The notes under the pieces are model-generated. The model was given only the letters and a program-made list of their open reading frames with translations, was not told where the DNA came from and made no database searches. A stretch of DNA of 22,741 nt from an uncultured beta proteobacterium (lineage in GTDB: Bacteria > Pseudomonadota > Gammaproteobacteria > Burkholderiales > Burkholderiaceae_C), in assembly GCA_903927495.1 (NCBI GenBank), contig CAIYNH010000185.1, forward strand, positions 1 through 22,741. The letters are read 5' to 3'. The translations under genes and the position numbers were made by a program. Shown in pieces: positions 8,267 through 17,249 of the stretch (its first letter is position 1; each line of letters starts with the position of its first letter).

Positions 8267-9422
8267 AGCGCTCACTCGCCAGGCCGTGGCGCTGGCCAAT
8301 GGCGCACCGGTACTGACGGTGCCTGAAACCGAGGTGGCCCGGCAACTGCAAATTTGCAACGCCTGCCGTTATTGCGAAGGTTTTTGTGCGGTGTTTCCGG
8401 CCATGACCCGGCGCCTTGAGTTTGGCAAGGCAGACCTTCACTTCATGGCCAATCTGTGCCACAACTGTGGTGCCTGCTTGCACGCCTGCCAATACGCACC
8501 GCCGCATGAGTTTGCGGTGAACGTGCCGCAAGCCATGGCCCGGGTTCGGGGTCAAACCTATGTCGAGTACGCTTGGCCTGCCTCTTTTGGGGTGCTTTAC
8601 CAGCGCAACGGGCTAACGCTTGCGTTGGCGCTGGCCGCTGGATTGGCAGTTTTTTTGCTGCTGACGCTGGCAGTCAACGGCAACTTGTGGGGCGGCCTGG
8701 GCGGCAATTTTTACCAACTGTTCCCGCACCATCTTCTGGTTGGCCTGTTCGCGCCGGTTTTTCTTTTTGCGCTGCTGGCGCTGGGGTTGGGTGTACGGAA
8801 TTTTTGGCGCGACATCACGCCCGCCACCACCGGGCAAGCCCTGACGACACCCGCTGCCGCTGAAGCTACCCAAAACGTGCTGCGCCTGACCTATCTGGGT
8901 GGCGGCCACGGACAGGGCTGCAACAATGCCGACGACGCATTCACGCTGGCACGCCGCCATGCCCACCATCTGACGTTTTACGGCTTTATGCTGTGCTTCG
9001 CCGCCACCAGCTTGGCCACGCTCTATCACTACGGTTTGGGCTGGTCGGCACCTTACGACCTTCTGAGTTTGCCCAAACTGCTTGGCGTAAGCGGTGGCAT
9101 CAGCTTGTTACTGGGTACGGTGGGCCTGTTCAAACTGAACCTGCAGCGCGCCCCGGAGCATGGTGACTTGGCACAAAAGCCGATGGACCTGGGCTTTATT
9201 GCCCTGCTATTTTTGACCAGCGCCACCGGCTTGGCACTTTGGCTGGGACGCGGCACCGATGCCATTGCGGTGCTGCTGGCGCTGCACTTAGGCGTTGTGA
9301 TGGCCTTGTTTGCGACCCTGCCTTATGGCAAGTTTGCGCATGGCGTTTATCGCACCGCCGCGCTGCTGCGCCATGCCGTTGAAAAGCGCCAACCGAGCAC
9401 GCTTGGGCTGGGTGACGAATGA
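8253..9422 (+). CDS. tcuB: Tricarballylate utilisation protein TcuB (4Fe-4S / membrane electron carrier)
   Basis: A 389-residue membrane protein that in the known pathway takes electrons from reduced TcuA FADH2 and passes them to the membrane quinone pool. The N-terminus holds two four-Cys clusters: Cys35, 38, 41, 45 ([11 protein letters not shown]) and Cys69, 72, 75, 79 ([11 protein letters not shown]), typical of two [4Fe-4S] centres. Hydrophobic segments follow at about 119-141, 159-181, 240-262, 277-296, 314-331 and 337-357. His residues inside or near these, such as His237-239, His259 and His345, may bind haem. Length and layout match the TcuB/CitB family. The start is inside tcuA, and AGGAGC just upstream (8240s) can serve as its ribosome site. 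No TcuC-type permease follows, so uptake probably relies on the TRAP receptor or a distant transporter. Confidence 0.92.
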   Translation: MEQLEALTRQAVALANGAPVLTVPETEVARQLQICNACRYCEGFCAVFPAMTRRLEFGKADLHFMANLCHNCGACLHACQYAPPHEFAVNVPQAMARVRGQTYVEYAWPASFGVLYQRNGLTLALALAAGLAVFLLLTLAVNGNLWGGLGGNFYQLFPHHLLVGLFAPVFLFALLALGLGVRNFWRDITPATTGQALTTPAAAEATQNVLRLTYLGGGHGQGCNNADDAFTLARRHAHHLTFYGFMLCFAATSLATLYHYGLGWSAPYDLLSLPKLLGVSGGISLLLGTVGLFKLNLQRAPEHGDLAQKPMDLGFIALLFLTSATGLALWLGRGTDAIAVLLALHLGVVMALFATLPYGKFAHGVYRTAALLRHAVEKRQPSTLGLGDE

Positions 9423-9615
9423 GCCCGATCCAAATCCACGCTAAATGGCCTACGCCCTGTGGGGAACGGGTGCGATGCCAGCAACGCGACTGGAAATAGC
9501 CCAGAACACTTTGAATCGCAGCTATTGTCATGGGTAGTTCCTCGGATTTCCAGGACTTCGCCTACGTGCTAAGCTGGATGCCATCGACACCCCCCAATTA
9601 ACAGGAGCGCTTCCC

Positions 9616-10752
9616 ATGCCCGGACTTCTTCCAACTATTGATCCCGATGGTTTGCTTGAATTTTCAGTCGTTTACACCGACCGTGCTTTAAACCATATGT
9701 CGCAACGCTTTCAGGGCGTAATGAAAGACATCGCCAGCATTCTGAAAGAGGTTTATCACGCCAAATCCGCCGTTTTGGTGCCCGGCAGTGGCACCTTTGG
9801 CATGGAAGCTGTGGCACGCCAGTTTGCTACTGGCAAAAAAGCGCTGGTGATTCGCAATGGTTGGTTTAGCTACCGCTGGACCCAGATTTTTGATATGGGC
9901 CAGATCCCGGCAGAGTCCACCGTGATGAAAGCGCGCCGCGTCGGTACTGGCAAACAAGCACCCTGGATTCCCTGCCCGGTGGCTGAGGTGGTGGCAGCCA
10001 TCCACACCAATAAACCTGATGTCGTGTTTGCACCGCACGTCGAAACTGCGGCTGGCATGATCTTGCCAGATGATTACTTGCGCTTCGTGGCTGATGCTGT
10101 GCACGAAGTTGGCGGCCTGATGGTGCTGGACTGCATTGCCTCGGGTGCCATGTGGGTCAACATGGAAGCCACTGGCGTAGATGTGCTGGTGAGCGCGCCG
10201 CAAAAGGGCTGGAGTGGATCGCCCTGCTGCGCCATGGTGATGCTGAGCGAGCGCGCCCGCAGCGCCATCGATGCCACAACCAGCACCAGTTTTGCCTGTG
10301 ATTTAAAGAAGTGGCTGCAGATCATGGAAACCTATGAAGGTGGTGGCCACGCTTACCACACCACCATGCCCACCGATGCACTGATGCGCTTGCGTGAGGT
10401 CATGCAGGAAACCCGCGACTACGGGTTTGACAAGGTCAAGGCCGAGCAGCTTGAACTGGGCACTCAAGTGCGCGCCCTGTTTGAGAGTCGGGGCATCCAA
10501 AGCGTCGCCGCCGATGGTTTCAAGGCCCCAGGCGTGGTGGTCAGCTATACCGAAGATACGGGCATTCACAACAGCAAAAAATTCCTGGCGCTGGGCTTGC
10601 AAACCGCTGCCGGCGTGCCGCTGCAATGCGACGAACCTGCAGATTTCATGACCTTCCGGGTAGGGCTTTTCGGCCTGGAGAAACTGCACAACGTGCCGCG
10701 CAGCGTGGCACATCTGGCCGCAGCCCTGGACGGCATGGGCGTGAGCGCCTGA
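9616..10752 (+). CDS. Class V PLP-dependent aminotransferase (alanine/serine-glyoxylate type)
   Basis: A 378-residue PLP enzyme of the class V aminotransferase family. It transfers an amino group from a small amino acid such as alanine or serine to glyoxylate or pyruvate; the exact pair cannot be read from sequence. The start has AGGAG at 9603-9607. The PLP phosphate loop is PGSGTFGMEA (56-65), the cofactor Asp is Asp172 in LDCIASGAMW, and the Schiff-base Lys is Lys197 in SAPQKGWSG. Length is normal for the family. A 193-base gap after tcuB with no shared overlap suggests it is a separate transcript. A 2-aminoethylphosphonate transaminase is a less likely alternative, as no phosphonate genes are nearby. 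Confidence 0.9.
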   Translation: MPGLLPTIDPDGLLEFSVVYTDRALNHMSQRFQGVMKDIASILKEVYHAKSAVLVPGSGTFGMEAVARQFATGKKALVIRNGWFSYRWTQIFDMGQIPAESTVMKARRVGTGKQAPWIPCPVAEVVAAIHTNKPDVVFAPHVETAAGMILPDDYLRFVADAVHEVGGLMVLDCIASGAMWVNMEATGVDVLVSAPQKGWSGSPCCAMVMLSERARSAIDATTSTSFACDLKKWLQIMETYEGGGHAYHTTMPTDALMRLREVMQETRDYGFDKVKAEQLELGTQVRALFESRGIQSVAADGFKAPGVVVSYTEDTGIHNSKKFLALGLQTAAGVPLQCDEPADFMTFRVGLFGLEKLHNVPRSVAHLAAALDGMGVSA

Positions 10753-10775
10753 CGGATCCAGATCGGATTCCAACA

Positions 10776-10833
10776 TTACTATTCTTTTGGTAGCTAGTTG
10801 TGCTAGTCACACAGGCTCTAGAGGCATATATTC
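10776..10833. repeat. Dispersed short repeat, copy A (degenerate)
   Basis: This stretch between the aminotransferase and cysK aligns with the repeat at 19431-19486: TTTTGGTAGC against TTTTGATAGC, then TTGTGCTAG against TTATGCAAG, then GGCTCTAG-AGGC against AGCGCTAGCAGGC, identical at roughly two thirds of positions by eye. The TAGC...GCTA arms can pair imperfectly. It occupies much of the 138-base gap upstream of cysK. Confidence 0.5.
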
Positions 10834-10890
10834 CATGAACTCTAGGTGGCATGACCTGCCGCCAAATACTTTCCTCCACAAGGACGCATC

Positions 10891-11889
10891 ATGAGCAACT
10901 ATTTTGCAGACAACTCCCTCTCCATTGGCCGCACACCACTGGTTCAACTGAACCGGGTTACCGACGGTGCCGGTGCCACCGTGCTGGCCAAAATTGAAGG
11001 CCGCAACCCGGCCTATTCAGTGAAATGCCGGATCGGCGCGGCCTTGATCTGGGACGCTGAAAAACGTGGCGTTCTCGGTGCAGGTAAAGAAATTGTCGAG
11101 CCCACCAGCGGCAACACCGGCATTGCGTTGGCCTTTGTCGCCGCTGCGCGAAGCATTCCGATCACGCTGACTATGCCTGATACCATGAGCATTGAGCGAC
11201 GCAAGTTGCTGCTGGCTTACGGTGCCAAGTTGGTGCTGACCGAAGGTGCCAAGGGCATGAAGGGGGCGATTGCCAAGGCCGAAGAAATCGCCGCCAGCGA
11301 CCCCAAATACGTGCTGCTACAACAATTCAAGAACCCGGCCAACCCAGCAATCCACGAAGCCACCACTGGCCCCGAGATCTGGCAAGACACCGACGGTCAG
11401 ATTGACATTCTGGTCTCTGGGGTGGGCACCGGCGGCACCATCACCGGCATTTCACGCTACATCAAGAAGACCCAGGGCAAGGCCATCACCTCAGTGGCGG
11501 TGGAGCCCACCGGCAGCCCGGTATTGACCCAGGCGCGGGCTGGCGAAGAGATCAAACCCGGCCCGCACAAAATTCAGGGCATTGGTGCCGGTTTTGTGCC
11601 TGACGTGCTGGATTTGTCGCTGGTGGATGTGGTGGAGCAAGTCAGCAATGAAGAAGCTGTGGACTTCGCCCGCCGTCTGGCGCGGGAAGAAGGCATCTTG
11701 GCCGGCATCTCGTGCGGTGCAGCCACTGCGGTGGCGGTGCGACTGGCCAAGCGTCCCGAAAACGCTGGCAAGACCATTGTGGTGGTGCTACCCGATTCTG
11801 GCGAGCGCTATTTGAGCTCGATTTTGTTTGAAGGTCTGTTCGACGCAAGTGGTTTGGTGGCGCAGCCAGCAGCGACCGTGCCAGCTTAA
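10891..11889 (+). CDS. cysK: Cysteine synthase A (O-acetylserine sulfhydrylase)
   Basis: A 332-residue cytosolic PLP enzyme that makes L-cysteine from O-acetylserine and sulfide. The start has AAGGA at 10880-10884. The Schiff-base Lys is Lys45 in [12 protein letters not shown]; the substrate loop is PTSGNTG (71-77); the PLP phosphate loop is [10 protein letters not shown]. The stretches [22 protein letters not shown] and [14 protein letters not shown] are very close to the CysK consensus, and the [10 protein letters not shown] form points to CysK and not CysM. The C-terminus runs about ten residues past the conserved [14 protein letters not shown], ending in a short Ala/Val-rich tail. It appears to be a single-gene transcript. 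No cysE or other sulfur gene is adjacent. Confidence 0.95.
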   Translation: MSNYFADNSLSIGRTPLVQLNRVTDGAGATVLAKIEGRNPAYSVKCRIGAALIWDAEKRGVLGAGKEIVEPTSGNTGIALAFVAAARSIPITLTMPDTMSIERRKLLLAYGAKLVLTEGAKGMKGAIAKAEEIAASDPKYVLLQQFKNPANPAIHEATTGPEIWQDTDGQIDILVSGVGTGGTITGISRYIKKTQGKAITSVAVEPTGSPVLTQARAGEEIKPGPHKIQGIGAGFVPDVLDLSLVDVVEQVSNEEAVDFARRLAREEGILAGISCGAATAVAVRLAKRPENAGKTIVVVLPDSGERYLSSILFEGLFDASGLVAQPAATVPA

Positions 11890-12027
11890 GTGCTGTGGTC
11901 CGCGCTGTGGACTCAGCCCCGGCGCGAGCGAACAAAAGCTTGTTGACAGTTCATTGACACCGCCGCGGAGTCGAGCATGAAGCAGTTGGCGTGCAAATCG
12001 CAGTAGTTCTCACAAGAGGGTTAATAA

Positions 12028-13749
12028 GTGGTTTCATGGTTTGGGCACAGGTCTATTCGAACTCAAATCTTCGCGCTCGTGATTGCCATTACGCTGCCAT
12101 TTATTGCCACCATGGCGTGGTTTTTGGCGTATGACCTGAACCGCGCACGGGCAGTGGCCCAATTGGAAGTTCAAATTCTGGCTGAACATTCGGCGCTGGA
12201 TATTCGGCGCTTCCTGCGCCAAAGCGAAACAACGCTTGGGCATATTGCCGAACGGCCCCTGGTCAAAGGGCTAGACCCACAACACTGCGACCCCGTGTTC
12301 TCTGATTACGTCCGCCTTAATCCGGATTTCATTACGCTCGGGCTGCGCGACCGACAAGCCAACATCATCTGTTCGCATCTAAGTCATCCACCCAGTGTCA
12401 GTACGGTTGCCAAATTACCATGGTTCATTGAAGGACTTGCCAACCCAAGCTTCATGGCCAGTGCCGCCTTCGTAGGCCCCACCAGTGGACGCTGGGTGAC
12501 GGTGCTGACACGCCCCGTTCAAGACAAAGCAGAGCAATTTGTTGGCATTCTTGCCCTGACGGTAGATCTGCAAAAGCTGAGTGAGAATGTACTCGAGCCG
12601 ATCCCGAGAAATGCAGCCATCAGGGTATTTGACCGCCACTTTACGACGCTGCTACGCTCAGCAAATGCTGCCTCGGCCATTGGTGAGCCAGCCTCAGCAC
12701 AGGTGCAGGAATTTGCCAAGGGTATTGGCGAAGGCTTCATCACCTTGACCGATCCTGATGGCGTGTCACACTTGAATGCGATTGTCAGCATTCCGGGGGT
12801 GGAATGGCAGGTACTCGCCGGTCTGCCTGAGTCAGCGGTATTTGCCAACTATTACGCCACCTTGCGGGTGGTGCTGGGAATGGGTTTTGCGATGTTGGCG
12901 CTGGTCTTGCTGATGGCCTGGCGCATCGGTGCAGCGATTGTGAAACCGATTGCCCAACTGGCAGGCACGGTTGGGCAGATCGAGCGCGGTAATACGGCCG
13001 CCAGAGCTGAGATCAACGGGCCGAGCGAGATGAAGTCAGTCACCCAACAATTCAACCATATGCTTGACGCACGTGATCACAGTGAGCGAGCCCTGCAAGA
13101 AAGTGAACAGCGCTACCAGGCCCTGGTCGAATGGTCTCCTGAAGCGGTGCTGGTGCATCGGGCCGGCAAAGTGCTGTATGCAAACCCCTCTGCATTCAAG
13201 ATGCTGGGGGCCACGTCTTCCAAAGAACTCATCGGCAAGTTAGTCTTTGACCTGCAACTGGTGGATGAGGGTCAAGATGAACCCCTGATCACCCAGCAAT
13301 TGCTCGATTCCGCCAGTGTCGACATGACAGAAACGGTGATACGCAGGTTTGATGGCGCGACCATTGACATTGAAGCACAAAGCACCCTGATTGTTTACGA
13401 GGGCGAATCAGCAGTCCACACCTCGATGCACGACATCACGGCCCGCAAGCGGGTCAAAGCTGAACTGATGGCCACCAAAGACATGCTCCAGGCCACGCTC
13501 GATGCCATTCCTGATTTGCTCTTTGAAGTCGGACTCGATGGTGAAATATTTGCTTACCATTCCCACCGGACCGATTTGCTGGCAGTGCCGCCCAGTGTGT
13601 TTTTAGGCAAGAATTTTGCCGATGTACTGCCACCAGATTCCGCACAAACTTGCCTTTCAGCGATCCGGGAAGCCTCAGAGCAGGGTTGGTCAACCGGAGC
13701 CCGATACGCCCTGCAATTGCCACAGGGTGAATGCTGGTTTGAGTTGTAG
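12028..13749 (+). CDS. Sensor histidine kinase, N-terminal sensing half (ends at in-frame TAG)
   Basis: Encodes 573 residues with the input part of a membrane sensor kinase. The start is GTG with GAGGG about ten bases upstream. Membrane helix 1 is about residues 13-36; a periplasmic Cache-like domain spans about 40-275; membrane helix 2 is about 279-304 (VVLGMGFAMLALVLLMAW); HAMP follows to about 352; PAS 1 spans about 360-475 and PAS 2 about 485-573. The frame stops at TAG 13747-13749 in the last strand of PAS 2 (ECWFEL), where PAS domains usually continue with residues such as SVS. Reading on in the same frame gives VSVMPEH...RDITKRK, the normal PAS end, and then the kinase domain. So this is one sensor gene of about 819 codons broken by one codon, or a product needing readthrough. 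Alone it has no kinase domain. Confidence 0.88.
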   Translation: MVSWFGHRSIRTQIFALVIAITLPFIATMAWFLAYDLNRARAVAQLEVQILAEHSALDIRRFLRQSETTLGHIAERPLVKGLDPQHCDPVFSDYVRLNPDFITLGLRDRQANIICSHLSHPPSVSTVAKLPWFIEGLANPSFMASAAFVGPTSGRWVTVLTRPVQDKAEQFVGILALTVDLQKLSENVLEPIPRNAAIRVFDRHFTTLLRSANAASAIGEPASAQVQEFAKGIGEGFITLTDPDGVSHLNAIVSIPGVEWQVLAGLPESAVFANYYATLRVVLGMGFAMLALVLLMAWRIGAAIVKPIAQLAGTVGQIERGNTAARAEINGPSEMKSVTQQFNHMLDARDHSERALQESEQRYQALVEWSPEAVLVHRAGKVLYANPSAFKMLGATSSKELIGKLVFDLQLVDEGQDEPLITQQLLDSASVDMTETVIRRFDGATIDIEAQSTLIVYEGESAVHTSMHDITARKRVKAELMATKDMLQATLDAIPDLLFEVGLDGEIFAYHSHRTDLLAVPPSVFLGKNFADVLPPDSAQTCLSAIREASEQGWSTGARYALQLPQGECWFEL

Positions 13750-13758
13750 GTATCGGTA

Positions 13759-14487
13759 ATGCCAGAACACAGCACGCAGAGCAGGCACTTTATTACGCTT
13801 TGCCGCGACATCACCAAACGAAAATCTGCCGAGAATCGCCTGCAAGAGTTGTCGCGTCGATTGGTTCAGACGCAGGAAGAAACCAGACGACGATTTTCAC
13901 GCGAGCTCCACGACCGCACCAGCCCTAACCTGGCGGCACTGCGTATTAACCTGGACATCATCGCCAAGTCCTCACCCCTGGCTATAGGAACGCAGGAGTT
14001 TACCGATCGTGTGGATGACACGCGGGCCTTGATTGACGACACCACCATCAGCATCAGGCAAATCTGCGCCGAACTGCACCCACCCGCGCTGGATCGAGGG
14101 GGCTTGCTGGGCGTGGTGCAAAGTTATGCACAGCAATTCGCCAAACGCACCGGACTGCAGGTTCGGGTCAATTGTTCACACGGCGACCTGCGGCTGGCAA
14201 CCGATCTCGAGTTGGGCTTGTTCCGCATCTTGCAGGAGGCCATGACCAACTGCGCCAAACACGCCAAAGCACGCAAGATCGTGGTGGAGCTTCAGTTTGA
14301 TTCAGTCCCCAAAGTGTTGTCGATTTCCGACGACGGAATCGGCTTCGAGCACGACCCATTGGCAGGCGCTCTACCGAGATCGGGTCTGGGACTGCTCAAT
14401 ATGAAGGAAACAGCTGAGTTTGCCGGTGGTCGTTTCCATATTGAATCTGACCCAGGCGGAGGGACCCGGGTTTGCGTAGAAATTTGA
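13759..14487 (+). CDS. Sensor histidine kinase, C-terminal NarL-type kinase half
   Basis: Encodes 242 residues if started at ATG 13759, nine bases after the TAG that ends the upstream half and in the same frame. After the PAS tail (RDITKRKSAENRL) comes the HisKA_3 dimerisation and phosphoacceptor domain with ETRRRFSRELHDR, phosphoacceptor His51. The ATPase domain follows with an N-box-like EAMTNCAKHAKA (Asn164), DDGIGF (191-196) and GLGLLNMKE (209-217), ending in a complete GGGTRVCVEI. All expected catalytic boxes are present, so the domain should be active if made. The ribosome site is weak (TAGG overlapping the stop), which would suit reinitiation after the upstream stop. It probably phosphorylates the LuxR-type regulator 23 bases downstream. 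Confidence 0.85.
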   Translation: MPEHSTQSRHFITLCRDITKRKSAENRLQELSRRLVQTQEETRRRFSRELHDRTSPNLAALRINLDIIAKSSPLAIGTQEFTDRVDDTRALIDDTTISIRQICAELHPPALDRGGLLGVVQSYAQQFAKRTGLQVRVNCSHGDLRLATDLELGLFRILQEAMTNCAKHAKARKIVVELQFDSVPKVLSISDDGIGFEHDPLAGALPRSGLGLLNMKETAEFAGGRFHIESDPGGGTRVCVEI

Positions 14488-14510
14488 CAATCTGCACAGG
14501 TATTTAACCC

Positions 14511-15152
14511 ATGAAAATTCGTATTCTTCTGGCTGATGATCATCAGATGTTCCGGGAGGCACTGCAAAACTTGCTGCATGCCCAGCCTGACCTGGAAGTG
14601 GTAGCTCAGACCGGCGACGGCTTGCAGGTGCTCAACCTGGCCCGCGAGACAGCACCTCATATCGTCTGCATGGACATCAGCATGCCTGGCTTAAGCGGGG
14701 TAGAGGCAACACGAAAGCTGCTGGCAATTTTGCCGCAGGTGAAGGTTGTAGCGCTGTCTGCGTATTCGGATCAGGCCTATGTGCTGGACATGCTCAACGC
14801 CGGAGCTTGCGCTTATGTCACCAAGGCCGAAGCCAGCGAAGAATTGCTGCGCGCCATTCGCACTGTGTTGCGGGGGCGCACCTACCTGTGCCCGGATGTA
14901 GCCGGTGTGGTGGCTGGAGCCGTACCAGGTCAGGACGGAGCGCCACGTCCTGCAGCCGTGCTAGGCCCACGTGAGCGCCAGGTTCTCAAGCTTGTGGCAG
15001 AAGGCCATACTTCACAGCAAATTGCCGATAAATTGTTCATTGCAGCCTCTACCGTCGAAGTGCACCGGCGCAACATTATGCGGAAGCTGGACCGCCACAG
15101 CGTGGCCGAGCTCACCCGCTACGTGGTCAACAACGAGCGCGGGGCGCGTTAA
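14511..15152 (+). CDS. NarL/LuxR-family response regulator
   Basis: A 213-residue DNA-binding response regulator, the likely partner of the preceding NarL-type kinase. The receiver domain has the acidic pocket Asp9/Asp10 (LLADDHQMF), phosphoacceptor Asp55 (VCMDISMPG), Ser83 in ALSAY and Lys105 (VTKA). The C-terminal LuxR-type helix-turn-helix covers about 150-208: LGPRERQVLKLVAEG, SQQIADKLFIAASTVEVHRR, NIMRKL. Length is standard. The gap to the kinase is 23 bases, indicating one operon. Targets cannot be read from the sequence. Confidence 0.94.
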   Translation: MKIRILLADDHQMFREALQNLLHAQPDLEVVAQTGDGLQVLNLARETAPHIVCMDISMPGLSGVEATRKLLAILPQVKVVALSAYSDQAYVLDMLNAGACAYVTKAEASEELLRAIRTVLRGRTYLCPDVAGVVAGAVPGQDGAPRPAAVLGPRERQVLKLVAEGHTSQQIADKLFIAASTVEVHRRNIMRKLDRHSVAELTRYVVNNERGAR

Positions 15153-15170
15153 GCGCTTCATTACGGCGTG

Positions 15171-15192
15171 CACTACCGCTTTACCGGTAGTG
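15171..15192. other. Stem-loop after the response regulator
   Basis: CACTACCG (15171-15178) and CGGTAGTG (15185-15192) form a perfect 8-bp stem with a 6-base loop, 18 bases after the response regulator stop. There is no T run, so a classical intrinsic terminator is not supported; it could protect the mRNA 3' end or take part in Rho-dependent ending. A small GGCAA-CCG-TTGCC hairpin lies at 15281-15293, just before the HD-GYP start. The rest of the 158-base gap shows nothing. Confidence 0.5.
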
Positions 15193-15310
15193 GAAATACG
15201 CACTCGCAGGTATTACGCAGTTTGGATTCTGTCCTTATCGTCGTGCCATGATGTATGACAAAGCTGAATCCTCTGACCGTGGCAACCGTTGCCTTTAAGC
15301 GAACTACGCC

Positions 15311-16426
15311 ATGGACATCCGACAATTGACACCCCTTGATCCGCTGCACGTGCGCTTGGGCATACCCACCCGGGTAGATATTTACAACATGGACGGCAAG
15401 CTGCTGCTGGGCCGAGGTTTCACAGTTGGCCGGGTTGACACAGTTGCGCGGTTGCTGGAAGATGGCTTCAAGCTAGCCAATGACAGTGCGCGTGCCCATA
15501 CCGCACAGGAGTCGGTTTTTCGACGGATCAACGCCTTGGCCGGAGAGTTGGTGGCACTTGAGCAAACGCTCAGTGAGCACCAGAGCATTGCATCGTTTAC
15601 CTTCAAGATGAACAAGTTGACGAAATTGCTGCTGCAATGCTGTGATGAAGATGCCGATGCCGCTCTGGCCCAGTGCTACCTCAACTACCACCACCCCTAT
15701 TCTGCGCTGCACCACATTCTGGTTGCAGTGCTGGTCAGCGTCCTCTCGAACCTGCAAGGCTGGAGTGATGCCGAGCGCTTATCGCTGGCCGCCGCCGCCT
15801 TGACGCACGACCTGGGTGTCATATCAGGGCGCTCTGAGCTGGGGCACGCCGGACCTTTAACTCAGGAACAGCGCAAATTTGTACATCAGCATCCCTTGGT
15901 CGGCGTAGAGTTGCTGACGCGCTTGGGCGTAGCGGACCCACTTTGGCTGCAAGCGGTTCAAGACCACCACGAGACCCTTGACGGCAGCGGCTATCCAGCT
16001 GGCATTTTGGTGGCTCTGGACTCCCCCGCCACATTGATGGCCGTGGCCGACAGCTTCGCAGCGATGCTACGACCCCGCGCCTACCGAAATCGAAAGCTCG
16101 GCAACGACATCATTGAAGACCTGCGGGCGCACGCCGGCAGCTGGTACGACCCTGCGCTAGTTGAGGCGATTGCAACCCACATTGGGCATTACCACGCCGG
16201 CAGTCTGGTGCGCCTTGAAAACACGGATCTGGCCGTGGTCACACGGCACCGCATTGACCAACCGCTGGCACCGCAAGTACTGGTCATCGCAGATGCTACT
16301 AACCAACCCCTGGAAAAACCATATGAGGTGGACAGCGCCGATCCGGTTTATGCAATCAAGGCCGTATTGCATCCAGAGATCAGCCTAAGTTTCCGCAACA
16401 TGGTAAATCGCGCCTGGGGTGGCTAG
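15311..16426 (+). CDS. HD-GYP domain protein, probable c-di-GMP phosphodiesterase
   Basis: A 371-residue cytosolic protein. HD-GYP enzymes hydrolyse cyclic di-GMP using a di- or tri-iron site. The C-terminal domain (about 125-300) has HHPY...HH (127-135), the HD pair in LTHDLG (166-167), HQHPLVG (192-198), DHHETLDGSGYP (218-229, the HHExxDGxGYP signature) and VADSFAAM (245-252). The metal-ligand set looks complete, so activity is expected. The N-terminal 90 residues have no domain I can name; they include RVDIYNMDGKLLLGRGF, reminiscent of the N-terminal regions seen before other HD-GYP domains. The ribosome site is weak. It lies 38 bases ahead of the receiver gene and is probably in one operon with receiver, STAS and CheA, linking second-messenger turnover to that phosphorelay. 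Confidence 0.92.
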   Translation: MDIRQLTPLDPLHVRLGIPTRVDIYNMDGKLLLGRGFTVGRVDTVARLLEDGFKLANDSARAHTAQESVFRRINALAGELVALEQTLSEHQSIASFTFKMNKLTKLLLQCCDEDADAALAQCYLNYHHPYSALHHILVAVLVSVLSNLQGWSDAERLSLAAAALTHDLGVISGRSELGHAGPLTQEQRKFVHQHPLVGVELLTRLGVADPLWLQAVQDHHETLDGSGYPAGILVALDSPATLMAVADSFAAMLRPRAYRNRKLGNDIIEDLRAHAGSWYDPALVEAIATHIGHYHAGSLVRLENTDLAVVTRHRIDQPLAPQVLVIADATNQPLEKPYEVDSADPVYAIKAVLHPEISLSFRNMVNRAWGG

Positions 16427-16464
16427 GCGCGCGTGCTTAAGACTGTAAATTTTTAGAGGACATC

Positions 16465-16833
16465 ATGGCAAAAACTATTCTGGTTGTTGACGACTCTGCC
16501 TCGATGCGGCAGGTCTTGAGAATTGCCCTCAAAGGGGCCGGCTATGAAGTGATCGAAGGCATCGATGGCAAAGACGCGCTGGCCAAGCTCACTGGCCAAA
16601 AAGTGCATCTGATCATCAGTGATGTCAACATGCCCACCATGGACGGCATCAGCTTCCTGAAAGCCATCAAGCAGATACCAGCCTACAAATTCACGCCGGT
16701 CATCATGCTCACGACCGAGTCCGGCGAGTCCAAGAAAGCCGAAGGGCGCGCCGCCGGTGCGCGGGCCTGGGTCTGCAAACCATTTGCACCCCCGATGCTG
16801 CTTGATGCCGTGCAACGGCTGTGCCTGCCATGA
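16465..16833 (+). CDS. CheY-like single-domain response regulator
   Basis: A 122-residue stand-alone receiver domain, the usual phosphoryl acceptor from a CheA kinase. The start has AGAGGA at 16455-16460. Conserved residues: Asp9 and Asp10 (VVDDSASMRQ), phosphoacceptor Asp53 (IISDVNMPTMDG), the Thr pair at 83-84 (MLTTESG) and Lys105 (CKPF). There is no output domain, so it acts by protein contact, for example on a flagellar motor, pilus or enzyme. Position before STAS and cheA supports partnership with the CheA here. Confidence 0.94.
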   Translation: MAKTILVVDDSASMRQVLRIALKGAGYEVIEGIDGKDALAKLTGQKVHLIISDVNMPTMDGISFLKAIKQIPAYKFTPVIMLTTESGESKKAEGRAAGARAWVCKPFAPPMLLDAVQRLCLP

Positions 16834-16891
16834 AACGGCCCTGGCCAAGTCTCTGCCATTTTGCACCCTACAAGTTTCCAAGGACAACCTC

Positions 16892-17224
16892 ATGACCTCA
16901 AAACAAGACCCTGCGCCAGAGGCTGCGGTGCTGCGCATCGAAGGCGAACTCACCATCTTTCGCGCCATGGAGCTCAAACCAGCGCTGCTGACCCAGGCGC
17001 AACACCTGGAGATTGACCTCTCGGGTGTCACCGAGCTTGACACCGCCGGCGTACAACTGCTCATGCTGGCCAAAAAAACCGCATTGGCCGAGCAACGCGA
17101 ACTGCGCCTGGTCGGGCACAGCCCGGCAGTCATCGAGGTCTTTGAACTCCTCAACGTGGCCGCCTACTTTGGCGACCCCCTGGTCATGACCGTTCGCGCA
17201 AAAGCGCAATCTGCCCGCGCTTGA
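16892..17224 (+). CDS. STAS-domain protein (anti-sigma-antagonist-like)
   Basis: A 110-residue single STAS domain. The start at 16892 has AAGGA at 16880-16884 and gives MTSKQDPAPEAAVLRIEGEL; a longer frame from 16757 would overlap the receiver gene and is not preferred. The core has IDLSGVTELDTAGVQLL (about 41-57), where antisigma-factor antagonists carry a phosphorylatable Ser or Thr after Asp; here it is Thr51 after Asp50. Such proteins switch partners when phosphorylated by a serine kinase. No dedicated kinase or phosphatase is adjacent. STAS proteins beside cheA genes occur in several bacterial chemosensory clusters, where the role is poorly known. Confidence 0.88.
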   Translation: MTSKQDPAPEAAVLRIEGELTIFRAMELKPALLTQAQHLEIDLSGVTELDTAGVQLLMLAKKTALAEQRELRLVGHSPAVIEVFELLNVAAYFGDPLVMTVRAKAQSARA

Positions 17225-17249
17225 AGCGCTGGCACAGCAAGGAGTTGAG

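Noticed and set aside
16757..16891. Longer start for the STAS protein inside the receiver gene
   Set aside because: It would add 45 residues that are the receiver read in another frame; ATG 16892 has AAGGA upstream and starts at the STAS fold.
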